DNA from: Cricetomys ansorgei | Lineage: Eukaryota; Chordata; Mammalia; Rodentia; Nesomyidae | DNA length: 64,000 bases | Direction of reading: 5' to 3' | NCBI GenBank assembly: GCA_026225945.1 | Contig: JAMJFZ010000239.1 | Coordinates: forward strand, 24,577,501-24,641,500 | In this document: positions 1 through 10,075 of the stretch, piece after piece | Numbering within the stretch: position 1 is the stretch's first letter | Layout of the letters: the number at the start of each line of letters is the position of its first letter | Translations under genes and position numbers: made by a program | Notes under the pieces: generated by a model | What the model was told of the DNA's origin: nothing | Database searches by the model: none | The model's input: only the letters and a program-made list of their open reading frames with translations

Positions 1-639
1 TTTTATTAACTGTGAAATTGCTAAATTCATTTAGCATTTAAAATGTATTTTTTATATATTTTACAAATTATTCTTTAAGGATTCTCAGGTTACTTGAGAG
101 CAAAGATAATGTAATTTAAAATGTTTAATTTGTTGTTATGATATGTATGTGGTTTTTGTCTTTTTTTGCACAGCCTAGTTCTCCAGTACAACATTATGAA
201 GTTGTACCAACCAACATCATTTTTTGTATGTGAATTTGGAAAGACATGAAGTCTTTCAGTCCTATGTGTAATGATAATTACAACTTCTTTGTGAATACTC
301 TTTACAGATTGATAGACTCGCATTTATATTTTTTGTGGACATTTGCATTGTATTTTGTGAGATGATTTGTCATACATATGTGTGTGTATGTATAAATATA
401 CATATATATCACATACATGATACATATATGTCTGTGTGTATGTGTGTATAACTATTTGAATTATTGACTTGCAACAATTCATTTTATAGTGCCAAATAAT
501 TCTGTGGGAATACTTATATGAATCCTTCTTGGTAATGATGAATTATACTTAATACACAGTTGGTTTTAACTTGCATAATTTATATTAATAATACTGCTTT
601 TATGCCTGTATTCTTTATTTCCTCATACCCTTTGTCTAG
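1..639. other. AT-rich non-coding DNA with a short TATG/TG microsatellite
   Basis: No gene or family is recognised. An impure (TATG)n/(TG)n/(TA)n microsatellite lies at about 369-450. The open frames here are short and low in complexity. Confidence 0.6.
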
Positions 640-870
640 TTTTAAAGTAAGCATAGGACTGGTGACAGCATTAAATTCCTAGGTCTCACATGGAAAAAAG
701 AGAGAGACAAATTTGAGAAATTGTCCTGTGAACTCCACATGCATTCCATGGTATGTGACACACACACACACACACACACCAAAAATAAAGAAACATATAA
801 ATAAATATATCAGTAGATAAATAAGTAGATAAATAAATAAATAATTGCAACTTTAAAGATAGAAAAACCT
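640..870 (+). mobile_element. B3/B2-type SINE 3' fragment with A-rich tail
   Basis: A stretch resembling the 3' half of a B3/B2 SINE (it reads like 'ttgtcctctgacctccacatg', diverged) ends at about 755. It is followed by a (CA)n run at 759-778 and a long (AAAT)n-type tail to about 846. The 5' tRNA-like half is missing or too diverged to see. The family call rests on the conserved 3' wording and tail organisation. Confidence 0.55.
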
Positions 871-1084
871 AAAATTTATTTATCTCACAGTCTAAGTGAG
901 AATTCATTCTGTCTCATCCATTTTTATCAGAAAAATATATATGTAAAATTATGTTGAATTAAATCATTTCTTTAATTTTCTATTTAATTAATATATAATT
1001 ACACCATTTCTCTGCTTGCTAGTTTTCCTCCTACTTCTCCAATGTCTAATGCCCCCTACCTCCCAAATGCAAGGTCTTCTTTTC

Positions 1085-1180
1085 TTTAGCCATCATACTA
1101 TACATATACATATGAATATACATATGCACTTGCACATGCACACACACACACACACATATGCATATACATACATATATAAT
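1085..1180. repeat. (CA)n/(TATACA)n microsatellite
   Basis: Mixed alternating purine-pyrimidine tract: TATACA and CACA units with a pure CA core at about 1139-1156. It sits immediately 5' of the LTR-like repeat that starts near 1184. Confidence 0.8.
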
Positions 1181-1183
1181 TAT

Positions 1184-1556
1184 ACTGTCTTAGTCAGTAT
1201 TGTATTGCTGTATTGTATTGTAAGAGACAAGATGACCATGGCAATTCTTATAAAAGAAAGTATTTAATTGGGACTGGCTTACAATTTCAAGGGTTTAGTC
1301 CATTATTTTCATTTCAAAGAGCATGGTGACATACAGTCAATCCTGATGATGGAGAAGTAGCTGAGAGTTCTATAGCCAGATCAACATCCACTGGCAGCAG
1401 GAAGAGAGAGATGCTGGTCCAGGCTTGACCTTTTAAAAACCTCGAAGCCCACCTCCAACAACGTACTTCCTCCAACAAGTTCACACCTCCTAATCCTTTC
1501 AAATAGTGCCACTTCCTGGCCACTAAGAATTAAACCTATGATACTTTGGGGAAGAC
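1184..1556 (-). mobile_element. Rodent LTR-type interspersed repeat, minus strand
   Basis: This matches a common rodent repeat whose plus-strand reading starts with a 'tattgctgt..aagagac..gatgaccatggcaa' pattern and continues 'aattgggactggcttaca'. On the minus strand it carries an ATTAAA-like polyadenylation signal, as an LTR or retroelement end would. Related copies occur at 40240-40585, 44390-44800, 47075-47445 and 60900-61260, plus a fragment at 46005-46090. I am sure it is a rodent repeat but not of its Repbase name. Confidence 0.6.
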
Positions 1557-1990
1557 TAATTTTCTCTCTCCTCAGTAATTGTTAATTGCCTGTAGCTTTT
1601 CATCTATGGCTGGTACCCTGTGAGATTTTCTCCATCTACCATGGAATGTCAGCTGTGATTGGAATTATTAGGTCTTGTTTGGACCTCCCATGCTGTTGCA
1701 ATTTTGTAGTTGTACCATCTGTGACATAGCTGTAGAGGGCACACTCTCAAAGCGATCTTCCTGCTCTTAGAATCTTTCTATCCCTTTCTATGTAGATATT
1801 TCGACTGGGAGTGACACTTCAAGGTATGTTGTTCTCTGCATTTTGATTAGTTGTGGCTTTCTGTAATGGTCTACTCTAACTGCAAAAGGAAGCTTCTTTG
1901 ATGAGGAGTTAGAGCTGTATGTATCAGCCCGGAACACAGGCCATGTTTATCGGGTTGTGTGTGGAGGATGGGTATGGGATAAGGATTTGG
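1557..1990 (-). mobile_element. LINE-1 (Lx-like) 3' UTR fragment, minus strand
   Basis: Reads as reverse-complement rodent LINE-1 3' UTR. Recognisable blocks are the 'tgttctctgcattttga' block near 1831 and the adjoining 'ggctttctgtaatggtct' and 'gaagcttctttgatgagga' blocks. No ORF2 coding sequence remains. It is well diverged from young LINE-1, so it is an old insertion. Confidence 0.75.
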
Positions 1991-2820
1991 GAGTGATGTT
2001 GTGGTGACCAGAGGCTACTGGAAATGCTTTGGAATTTCTTTACATATCTTATAGAATTTTCATCAGTGAAATCATATGGACACAAAGCTTTACTTGTGAG
2101 ATGTCCTTTTTGTGGTTTGGGGGCTTAGAGTCAGAACTATGAACACCACTGAAATAAACCCTCACATTCTGCAGAAGTTCCTTTAAATAATCTGATTTTA
2201 TTAATGGATTATGGAATATGGAATTACCCATTTCTTTAAAAAAATATAATCTCAGTAATTTGCATATAATAAAAGATGTCATTACTTTAGTCTGTTATCT
2301 CATGCTGAGTTATGTTTCTGAGTACACTCTGATGACTGTAAGTAATTCAGTTCTGTTGTGGTGTTTTTCAGCATATTCTCAAATATTATAAAACTACATG
2401 TACTTCTGTGCAGTAATAAGCTGTTTATCTAGTAGCCTGAGCCACTGCCAGAAGGTCACCTTCCTTAGCTATTGGAACCAGCTTCTTAGAAGTGGACTCT
2501 GAAATGTAGAAAGCATGCTAATTTGGAGCACCAGTAATTTGTCTACTCAATGACCCTTGATTGGAGCAATTGTCTGTCTTTCTAATGTTGACTCTGCCCA
2601 CTGAGATATTTGTGGTAAAAACATTCCTATTGCATTAATGCTAATAGAGGAACTATATGGGGTCCTCCCTCAGTCTAAGTACCCTTGCAGGGAAGACCTT
2701 GCCTGGGGACTTGACTGACCATTAAAAGGCATCATATCAGTCAGCTGAATTTGGGGGTTGGTAGACTGTAATAGTTCTATTCATTATGCATTAAGGCCTG
2801 TGTAATGATGGGTAGTGCTT
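1991..2820. other. Unrecognised non-coding sequence
   Basis: No repeat family, coding exon or RNA gene was recognised. Base composition resembles the flanks. Confidence 0.5.
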
Positions 2821-3404
2821 CCTTTCAATAAAACACCTAGACACCAGGTGCTAGGGGTTGGAGCCGGGAGAAGCAGGTCAGAGCCAAGGAGGACTGAGGA
2901 CAGTTAGTCAGCCATGTGAAGTGAGACCCTCTGCCTTAGCTGTCCAGATTTTCCATCTCAAAAAGTTGTCTTGGCTCGTTATTGAAACCCGTCAGAGATA
3001 TTACTAATAATAATTTCGTAATACGATTCCCTTTGATTCAATCTTGGCTGTTCCTATCACCATGAGCTTGCCTAGATCTGTGACTGACTGAATTCTGACT
3101 CTGTATCTATGCTCTGAAGTTACAATTGGAGTCAATTGTAACTGTCACTTTTTTTCTGGTAACTGAACTATGCCTCCTTGTTCTTTTGCTCAGGATGTAA
3201 CTACTTGTACCTGAAAGCTAGTTCTCTTGTCCCAACTGCTACTGAGACAGATTATTGATTCAAGCTTTTTAAACCCCCTAACTCTAAAAGGTTAGAAAAG
3301 AAAGGAGAGAAAGAAAGAAATCTTTACAGCCCCTTCTGAATGTGTTTATCTGTCTAAACCTGGAGAATTGAACTAACTACTAACATCTTTTATCTTATTA
3401 ACTG
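2821..3404. other. Unrecognised, possibly old retroelement sequence with an 11-bp hairpin
   Basis: This stretch is less AT-rich than its surroundings and has an AATAAA at about 2827. A perfect hairpin has arms at 3118-3128 and 3133-3143 with a 4-nt loop. A decayed LTR is possible, but no family is recognised and no LTR ends could be placed. Confidence 0.3.
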
Positions 3405-3600
3405 TCATCCAGCATGCTTTCCCATCAACTGTCCCTTGTCTCAGCCTGGTGGCTACCTTCCTTCCAGCAACTGTCCTCTGTCTCACTAACTCTCCCCTGT
3501 CTGAGCCTTCCCAGCAACTGTCTTCTATCTCAGCCTGGTGGCTACCTTCCCATCCACCATCCCCTGCCACAAACTACCTCTTTTTGAGCCTTCCCTTATT
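3405..3600. repeat. Degenerate minisatellite, about 44-45 bp period
   Basis: About four units are built from a 'caactgtc..tgtctcagcctggtggctaccttcc' theme. An identical 21-bp block starts at 3441 and again at 3530, which is 89 bp or two units. The intervening unit is diverged ('ctcactaactctcccctgtctgagcc'). The pyrimidine-rich strand is the plus strand. A 65-codon minus-strand frame here is only a by-product of the repeat. Confidence 0.75.
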
Positions 3601-3734
3601 TTCCTAACAGGACCATCATCCTGTACATAGACCTTTACTATCTTTTATGTCATGTCACATGAGCAATATTGAACAATACGTTAGAAAAGGTTACTTTGAT
3701 TGCTTTTTTGTAGTGACAATCATATTTCCTCATT

Positions 3735-4035
3735 TTTTCATGCATGTGTAAATGTGTGTGTGGGCGGGTGTTTATGCGTATGTGTATGTGGCATATGTGT
3801 ATGTGTGTATATAGGCACAGAAGCCCAAGGAGGATGTAGGGTGTCCTATCCTGTCTCACACTGCCTTATTTCTTTAAGGCAGGGTCTCTCACTGACCATG
3901 GAGCATGGCTTTCATTCTACAAGTCCAGTGTTCCTCCTGACTGTGCTTACCACAGTGCTGTGATTAGAGATGCTGATCCTGCTTTGCCCCAAGTTTTATT
4001 AGGACACTGATGATTTGAACTCAGGGCTTCAGGGT
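3735..4035 (-). mobile_element. B4/RSINE-type SINE, minus strand
   Basis: Starts with a TG-rich tail (3745-3811), continues through the B1-like middle ('aaggcagggtctctcactgacc' near 3877, plus a diverged 'cagtgctgtgattaga' block) and ends with the ID-like part ('gatttgaactcagggcttc'). That order is a B4/RSINE element read in reverse. Confidence 0.75.
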
Positions 4036-5106
4036 TTCTCAATCTTTCTTACCCCCCTGAAACATATCTATACTCTTTTTGTTTTTTCTTGATTATTATT
4101 CATTGTAACTACCCCAATCAACACTGGTTGTTAATCTATTTGTCCATATTTCAGTAGAGCACATATGGTCAGTCAGGCTTAAGATTCCACTTCAATGTAG
4201 ATGTTTTTATGCTCTCCTGGTACAGCAATAGGAGCTGAGGAATGGATTTGCAGGAAAAGAAATATACCAGTGGCATCTTTCACATGTCCACATATTCATT
4301 TCTGTGACTACAGGAAAAAAACATCACATTATGCTCACAAGTTAAATATGTGTGTCTCATGCTATTAGACAGCAGCCTAGGCTTACTGGGTATGTGCTAG
4401 CTGTTACAATAACTATATCTCAATAGCAGTGTCTCCTTATTATAAATGGGGCTTCTGGTAAGAAGCAATGTTCTGTGATATATGATATAGATCAATTTTT
4501 CAATAGTTCTGTGATTTTTTCAAAGGAATTATGGCAGACAATGCAAGTTGAATCCATCCTAAGAATAAATATCAATTTTAAGCTTATAAAATATTATTTT
4601 CTATGTGATATCAGACAATAAAAACATAGTTAAATGTCATTACCCAGACATAGGGTTGCCTTTTTAGGATTTCCATTGGCTTCAGGAATAAAGGGCAAGG
4701 TTAGAAAACTATTCAGACAGTAGGTGTCATATAACAGTTCCCTCCATGGCAAGTATCATTTACACAGATGATTTTGTGCAACTCCTACCTGTATACCGTA
4801 TGCTTATGGCATCAATAGTGCCTTATGGGAAGACACAAGATGAACCTAATTTACCAGTGCAGTTCTTATCCAGTGACTCAAAGACTCACGTCCTTCACAG
4901 TAAGGAATCAATAACTAATAAAATATTCAAACATAATATTGATATTGAAAACAACTTGAAAGGAGTATTTGATAGACACTTGAGATATTACAGGATAATG
5001 GGTTTGATGATATTTCACGGTATTTCAAGAAATATCCCACAGATTTTCATTTAAGAAGCCTTGGGTAGATGAATTGATAATAGTCTGGTGATTTGATATC
5101 ATGTCA
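4036..5106. other. Unrecognised sequence containing a 102-codon open frame
   Basis: No repeat is recognised. An ATG-initiated frame of 102 codons runs on the plus strand at 4746-5054. Its product has no motif, signal peptide or family I recognise, and I see no flanking promoter, splice signals or poly(A) signal that would support a gene. I treat the frame as chance or a relic. Confidence 0.45.
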
Positions 5107-5205
5107 TCAAAATGAATTTTCTGGGCTGTGGATATAACTCTGTGGTAGAGCCCTTGAATAATAACCACAAAGCCTCGGATTTGATATTCCACAGTGAAAA
5201 AATAA
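5107..5205 (+). mobile_element. ID-type (tRNA-like) SINE fragment
   Basis: Reads 'gggctgtggatataactctgtggtagagcc' (diverged) followed by the ID 3' part and an A-rich tail. The A-box-like 'tggatataactctgtggta' and weak B-box region mark a tRNA-derived SINE. It is not a functional tRNA: the acceptor stem and anticodon arm do not fold properly. Confidence 0.7.
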
Positions 5206-6759
5206 GAGAATAAACATAACTAATATATTGAGAATAAGGCAAAAATAAAAGAATAGGCATAAATATCTTTAATGGATGAGTAAAAATAATTTTGGGGGGC
5301 CTGGGACTTATGTTTATTTCTTTCTTATTGTAGACTGTGGATAGTTGTCCACAAATTCTGATAATTATGTGTAACCCACTATCCTCAGAGCAACCCAGAA
5401 CTCAGCATCCTCTCACATAGGATTGTACTGGATATTACAGTGTTTATTGCTTCTTGTAGTTTTTATTGTCTTAATAATAATTAAAAATATATTAAAAATT
5501 TAAGAATTAAAGAATTCCTTCTGCCTGCTCAGAGCTCATGGCTCTATTCTAAGTAAGAAGTCCTCCTCATGGGTGTCACCTTCAATATTTATCTCAAAAG
5601 TTTAAAAGTTGAAACTAAAATATTTATTTCATAAATACATATTTTATTTTGTAGCAATTTTAGATGTACAAAAATTTGAGAAGAGAGTGGCTGAGTGTTC
5701 ATATTTCCCACGGTAATTTTATTTTCTTTCATTTCTATTTAATGTTTTTCAAAGCTGAGGAATTAATATTGATACATTATTATAAACCGAAGTCCATACT
5801 TGATAAGGTTTCCCTGGGTTTTACCCAGTATTATATTATCCTCCAATTGCCTTCGAGATATCAGATTGTATTAAGCTGTCATGTAGCTTCAGCATCCTCT
5901 TGGCAGCAAGAGTTATTAAAGAACTTTCCATGAGTATTGGCACTAATCAAAGTAGTTATCACTATAATTATTAAGGGATATTCTTTCATCCCCTTCAGTG
6001 AATATAATTAATGAATGAGCTAATGAATTATCCCTCTCTAACTTCCATGTGAACAAAGTCTGAACTTGTGATTTAATCAACCAACAAAGAAAAAATGTAA
6101 ACCATTTCCCATTCATCAACCTAGCACAATCTACTGGAATTCATTTATGGAAACCCAGAAAGATCTCAACTTTAAGTTCTTTGATACTATATTTATCATT
6201 CATAAAATTAATTCTCACCATCTACTACCTAGAGTTTTGTTAATATAGATTTGACCTTACATAATCAAAAAATTTTCCTGAGATTTACTTTATATAGTCT
6301 ACAGAGTGCTCTAGGGATCTGAAATGGTGATGAGGGCTTATTGAGGTGAGACCTAAGGAAAATTGATATTTTCTTGATGATGGAACAATGACATTAGTCA
6401 AGTTTAGTAAGGGCAGCCAAATCACTATGTGTATTTTAGAATAAGTACTTGCATGGAAACAGGACTTTTCACTCTGTTTAAAAGCTGGATCAGTAAACAC
6501 AAATAGAAATAAAGGATGAAAAGTTGTTCACCCACCAGCCCTCTGGTTACCCTGGTGATTCAGCAAAGAATTCTGGGTGATAAGAAATGGATTTGTCTCA
6601 GGAGTTGCTTTGGGGCATCAGCACATCAGAGAAACTGGGAAACTGGGAAACTGGATATGGAATATTTGATGTTGAGAACAAAATTTCACCCTGTTATAAT
6701 TTCCTTACCTAAAAGACTAAAGATTTTTAATACACAATGAAGACAAACTAGAAACTGCT

Positions 6760-6761
<2 letters not shown>
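5206..6761. other. AT-rich unrecognised sequence
   Basis: No gene or repeat family is recognised. Frames at 5664-5933, 6285-6500 and 6516-6740 are short, unlike any protein I know, and lack supporting signals. Confidence 0.5.

Positions 6762-6799
<38 letters not shown>
6762..6799. repeat. (T)38 homopolymer
   Basis: An uninterrupted run of 38 T on the plus strand. It may be the A-tail of a minus-strand retroinsertion, although no recognisable element body lies downstream. Confidence 0.95.
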
Positions 6800-6802
<3 letters not shown>

Positions 6803-6825
6803 ACTGTAATTTATCACCTCAATCC

Positions 6826-6849
6826 AAAATGTCCTTCTGAGGACATTTT
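6826..6849. repeat. Perfect 10-bp inverted repeat
   Basis: Arms at 6826-6835 and 6840-6849 with a 4-nt loop (tctg), 26 nt after the long T tract. The stem is too short to be a microRNA precursor. Confidence 0.8.
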
Positions 6850-7440
6850 AATCACACCACTTAGAATTTTTTTCTTATTACCAGTTCTAATGTGGAGACA
6901 TGTTGTAAAATACCTTTGTAGACCATTTGATATTATTAGACCAGAATACTTGTGTGTAGGCATTTATATGGGACAAGTATATGGGACAGGGAAGAGCCAA
7001 AGTTAAGACAATGGCAGTTTCAATGTTTAGTGAACGTGGCCTCTTTTTCCAAGGAAGTAGAGGCAACAGCTCTATTCATCCTATAGCTGAACAAGAGACA
7101 GAACAAGTACATGAATCTTTGATGTAATAACTACAGATTTCATTTTAAAGAAAATAAGAGATAGTTTACTCTGGAACCATTGAGAGTGACAGTGATCTGG
7201 AAACACAGATTTAGATTACCTCAAATTTCATGTTCTAACGTGGAAGCAGCTTCACAGAGTATTTATAGTTTTATGGAAAAAAAAGAATGTCTTACGTCAA
7301 GACAACTTAAAAGAAAAAATCATTGTTGGGTATACTAGAGTAGCAGATACATTGAGATGGAGAATCTTTTTTCCTTAGGCCCATGAAGTTATTTGATGAC
7401 ATTTTCATCTCTTGGATTGGTTGAAATTAGTGTTCTGCTA

Positions 7441-7541
7441 AGTTAACAGCTTCTAAGAGGTCTTATTTATTATCATTAGAAGTTAGTTCTGAGTTAAGAG
7501 CTTCTAAGATTTCTTTTATTTATTATCATGAAGTATTAGTT
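7441..7541. repeat. Two-copy local tandem duplication, about 51 bp
   Basis: 'agttaa.agcttctaaga' starts at 7441 and recurs from about 7492. Both copies then carry 'tatttattatcat' and an 'agttagt'-like end. The copies differ by several substitutions and small indels, so the duplication is not recent. Confidence 0.75.
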
Positions 7542-7549
7542 AGGATACA

Positions 7550-9850
7550 GAGTGGGGCAAGGAATGACTGGTACAGAAGTCTAAAACTAGCTCAAGATAA
7601 AGTAATTACTCTCTGAACCTACAAAATTCCAATCTCTCACAGCTCTAAATTCGAATCAGTTTATCAGTCTCTTGAGACACAGACTCCTTCCAGGAGTTTT
7701 TGTTTATAGACACAGCTTCTTCTAAGGAATTTTGTTCATACTACTACATCACTGATCCACTTGTAGAGGAGAGGCCCATATGACCAACCACTGTCCACTG
7801 GAAACGTAAATTTTAGAAGAATCAAAAATGCTGTGACTCTGGCAAAAGGATTTTGGGACTACTTCCCCCTACCTTAAAGAGGCTGACAAAAGGTCAGAGT
7901 ATCACAAACTCTGGAGAAGCTGAACTTCTCTCCTTAATGATGTTCATCTCTGTGAGCTCTCCGGCAACACAAATGGGAGATAATGTAACACTATTTGGAT
8001 GCCCATTGTTTCCTGGCTCATTCTAATTTGAATCTGGTAATTTATGAATTGTAAGTAAACAACCCACTTTTTTATTAATATTCTGGTGCCAGGATGTACA
8101 TGAAAACCCCATGAACCACAAAAAGCTGTGTCTCCTAGCCTCCATGCACCAAACCTCAGGGTTTATTTAGGTTGTTTTGTGACTGAATATCCTACATTTG
8201 TGGATCCCTTTCTCTAATGTTACTGCATTCTCACACTCTTGAAGTCAACCAGAAGACAAAAACTGTCTCAGATATCAATGAGTCTGTTAGGCTATACTCT
8301 CACTGTATAGAAGAAAAAAAAAAAACTTTTATGCTCAAGATTTAAGCATGAATAAAATGTGCTGAGCCTTCTGTGCAACAGAACCCCCTTGGGGGAATTG
8401 AATGAAGCTCCAGGCTGAAATGATATGTCTGTAGACCTTCCACACTGTGGGGATGCAGCAAAATAAATATCTACTCTGGAACTGGACCCACACCACAACT
8501 TATACTAGTAATATAAATCAAGTAGGTATTTAGCAAAGGAGGTATCCGTATATCAGTTAATTTCCTCACATTTTCAGTTAAAAATACCTTGCCACAGATG
8601 GTAGGAAAATGATTGTATTTATTCTGAGGAGTTGCTAAATTATATTAGCCAATCATAGACTTAGCCAATATTGTCCAAGAGCTATCTAATTTAAATTATG
8701 ATCAAATGATGGAAGCTTCCAGATCCAATAAAGATTCTTTCTTGGATAAAGCAATAACTGCACACACTTTAAAAATTTTAGTATGGATTTATTGCTATAT
8801 GCTACATTACTGGCAGAGGGTCTGTGCTTAGCTTGGTCCTATATTGCAGTCATCATGGCAGTACAGAGCTAAGTACCCCAGTACATGTGGGTTAGGCCTG
8901 ACTTCAATTATCAGAAGCCTCTCCATCTTATCCTGCACCATGATGGGCTCAGACTCAGGCTCCATAACCCTATTTTTATTCTGTTTGTATTTTCTAAGTA
9001 ATTTTCTATATTTTATTTTTCAAAAATTGAAGCCATATACTACTGTTTTAATAAAGTTTAGAGGTTTTTTTCTTCATTTTAGTTAACTGGGTTTATTTTG
9101 AGTTCAGTGAAGTTTATTAAATGTCACAAGTTGAATGATGTTCACTTATTTTAACTGGTGAAAAAAGTTACCTTCCAAAAGATAGTTGTCATCAGACTTT
9201 TTGCAAATAGATAATCAGAAGGAGAATGGTTCAGTGGAGCTATTAATGAAGAGCTACAAGCACTCCAGAATGTGTAGCTAGCATTACCTCTCTTTGATAT
9301 GTATTATATGAAATATCGATTTTGGATAATGTTTATGGTTCTTCTAAGTTGCAATAGTTGATAGATTTTATACAGACAATGCCGTGATCTTTTTAGCAGG
9401 ATTTGCATTATTATAACTAACGCAAGCAAAAATATCTTAGAACTTTTTACAGAATCTGTGAAAGAATGACACACAGTATATTTAATTGGAAGATAAGTCA
9501 AAGGTTCTATTTTCAAATTTCTTGCCCATTAAGAAAAGGTACTGGCTGATATTTTTTTTAACTGTATAAGATTCTAAGTCTTAGAATCTAAGGCAATGAA
9601 TCATTTTAATTAAACTAAATTGTTATAACATTAAGAAAACTGAAAAATGTATAACATGCATATCAAAGTGTACATATGCCATTTCTTAGGACAGATCCAT
9701 CTATACCCCTATCATATAGGTAATATTCTGTTTGAAATAGGAACTCACTGATTTTCAAAGAGCAATAGGCCAAGAAAACATTTGGCACTTGTTTCAGTGT
9801 GGTCCATTTCCTCTTCAGATCACTTCATGTTCATGCCTGCTCTGCTGAAT
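7550..9850. other. Unrecognised non-coding sequence
   Basis: No known element or exon is recognised. A short A tract at about 8313-8325 and a 9-bp hairpin at 9569-9589 (agattctaa, gtc loop, ttagaatct) are the only local features. Confidence 0.45.
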
Positions 9851-9854
9851 ATCA

Positions 9855-10075
9855 CTGACACCTGCTTGCTATGGTTTGCCAGAATGTACCACAGACTGAC
9901 TGGCACTTGCTAACTGTATGTCACAGAATATACCATCAACTGACTGATTTCTGTTGGCCGTAGATTTACAATGTCTGGTTAAATGACTAACCATGTTGGC
10001 TGCATCTTCCTGGAGGCAGTATTATTATTGACACCTACTAGCTGTAGTTTTCTAGTTAGCATCAATCAGCTTCTT
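9855..10075. repeat. Very degenerate tandem array, about 44-45 bp period
   Basis: Units starting at 9855 ('ctgacacctgcttgctatgg'), 9900 ('ctggcacttgctaactgtat') and 9944 ('ctgatttctgttggccgtag') align with each other. A further unit fits near 10028 ('ttgacacctactagctgtag'). Spacing is about 44-45 bp. This is an old, decayed minisatellite or a multiply duplicated short segment. Confidence 0.55.

Noticed and set aside
3118..3143. microRNA precursor
   Set aside because: The 11-bp stem with a 4-nt loop is far too short, and flanking sequence does not extend the pairing.
4746..5054. 102-codon ATG-started frame as a protein-coding gene
   Set aside because: No recognisable domain, no promoter, splice or poly(A) context, and surrounding sequence is non-coding in character. 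A frame of this length is expected by chance in 64 kb on six frames.
5107..5205. tRNA gene
   Set aside because: Box A/B-like sequences are present, but the cloverleaf cannot be closed and an A-rich tail follows, as in an ID SINE.
9855..10075. CRISPR-like array because of regular spacing
   Set aside because: Units are degenerate throughout with no constant-repeat/variable-spacer pattern, and the DNA is clearly mammalian.
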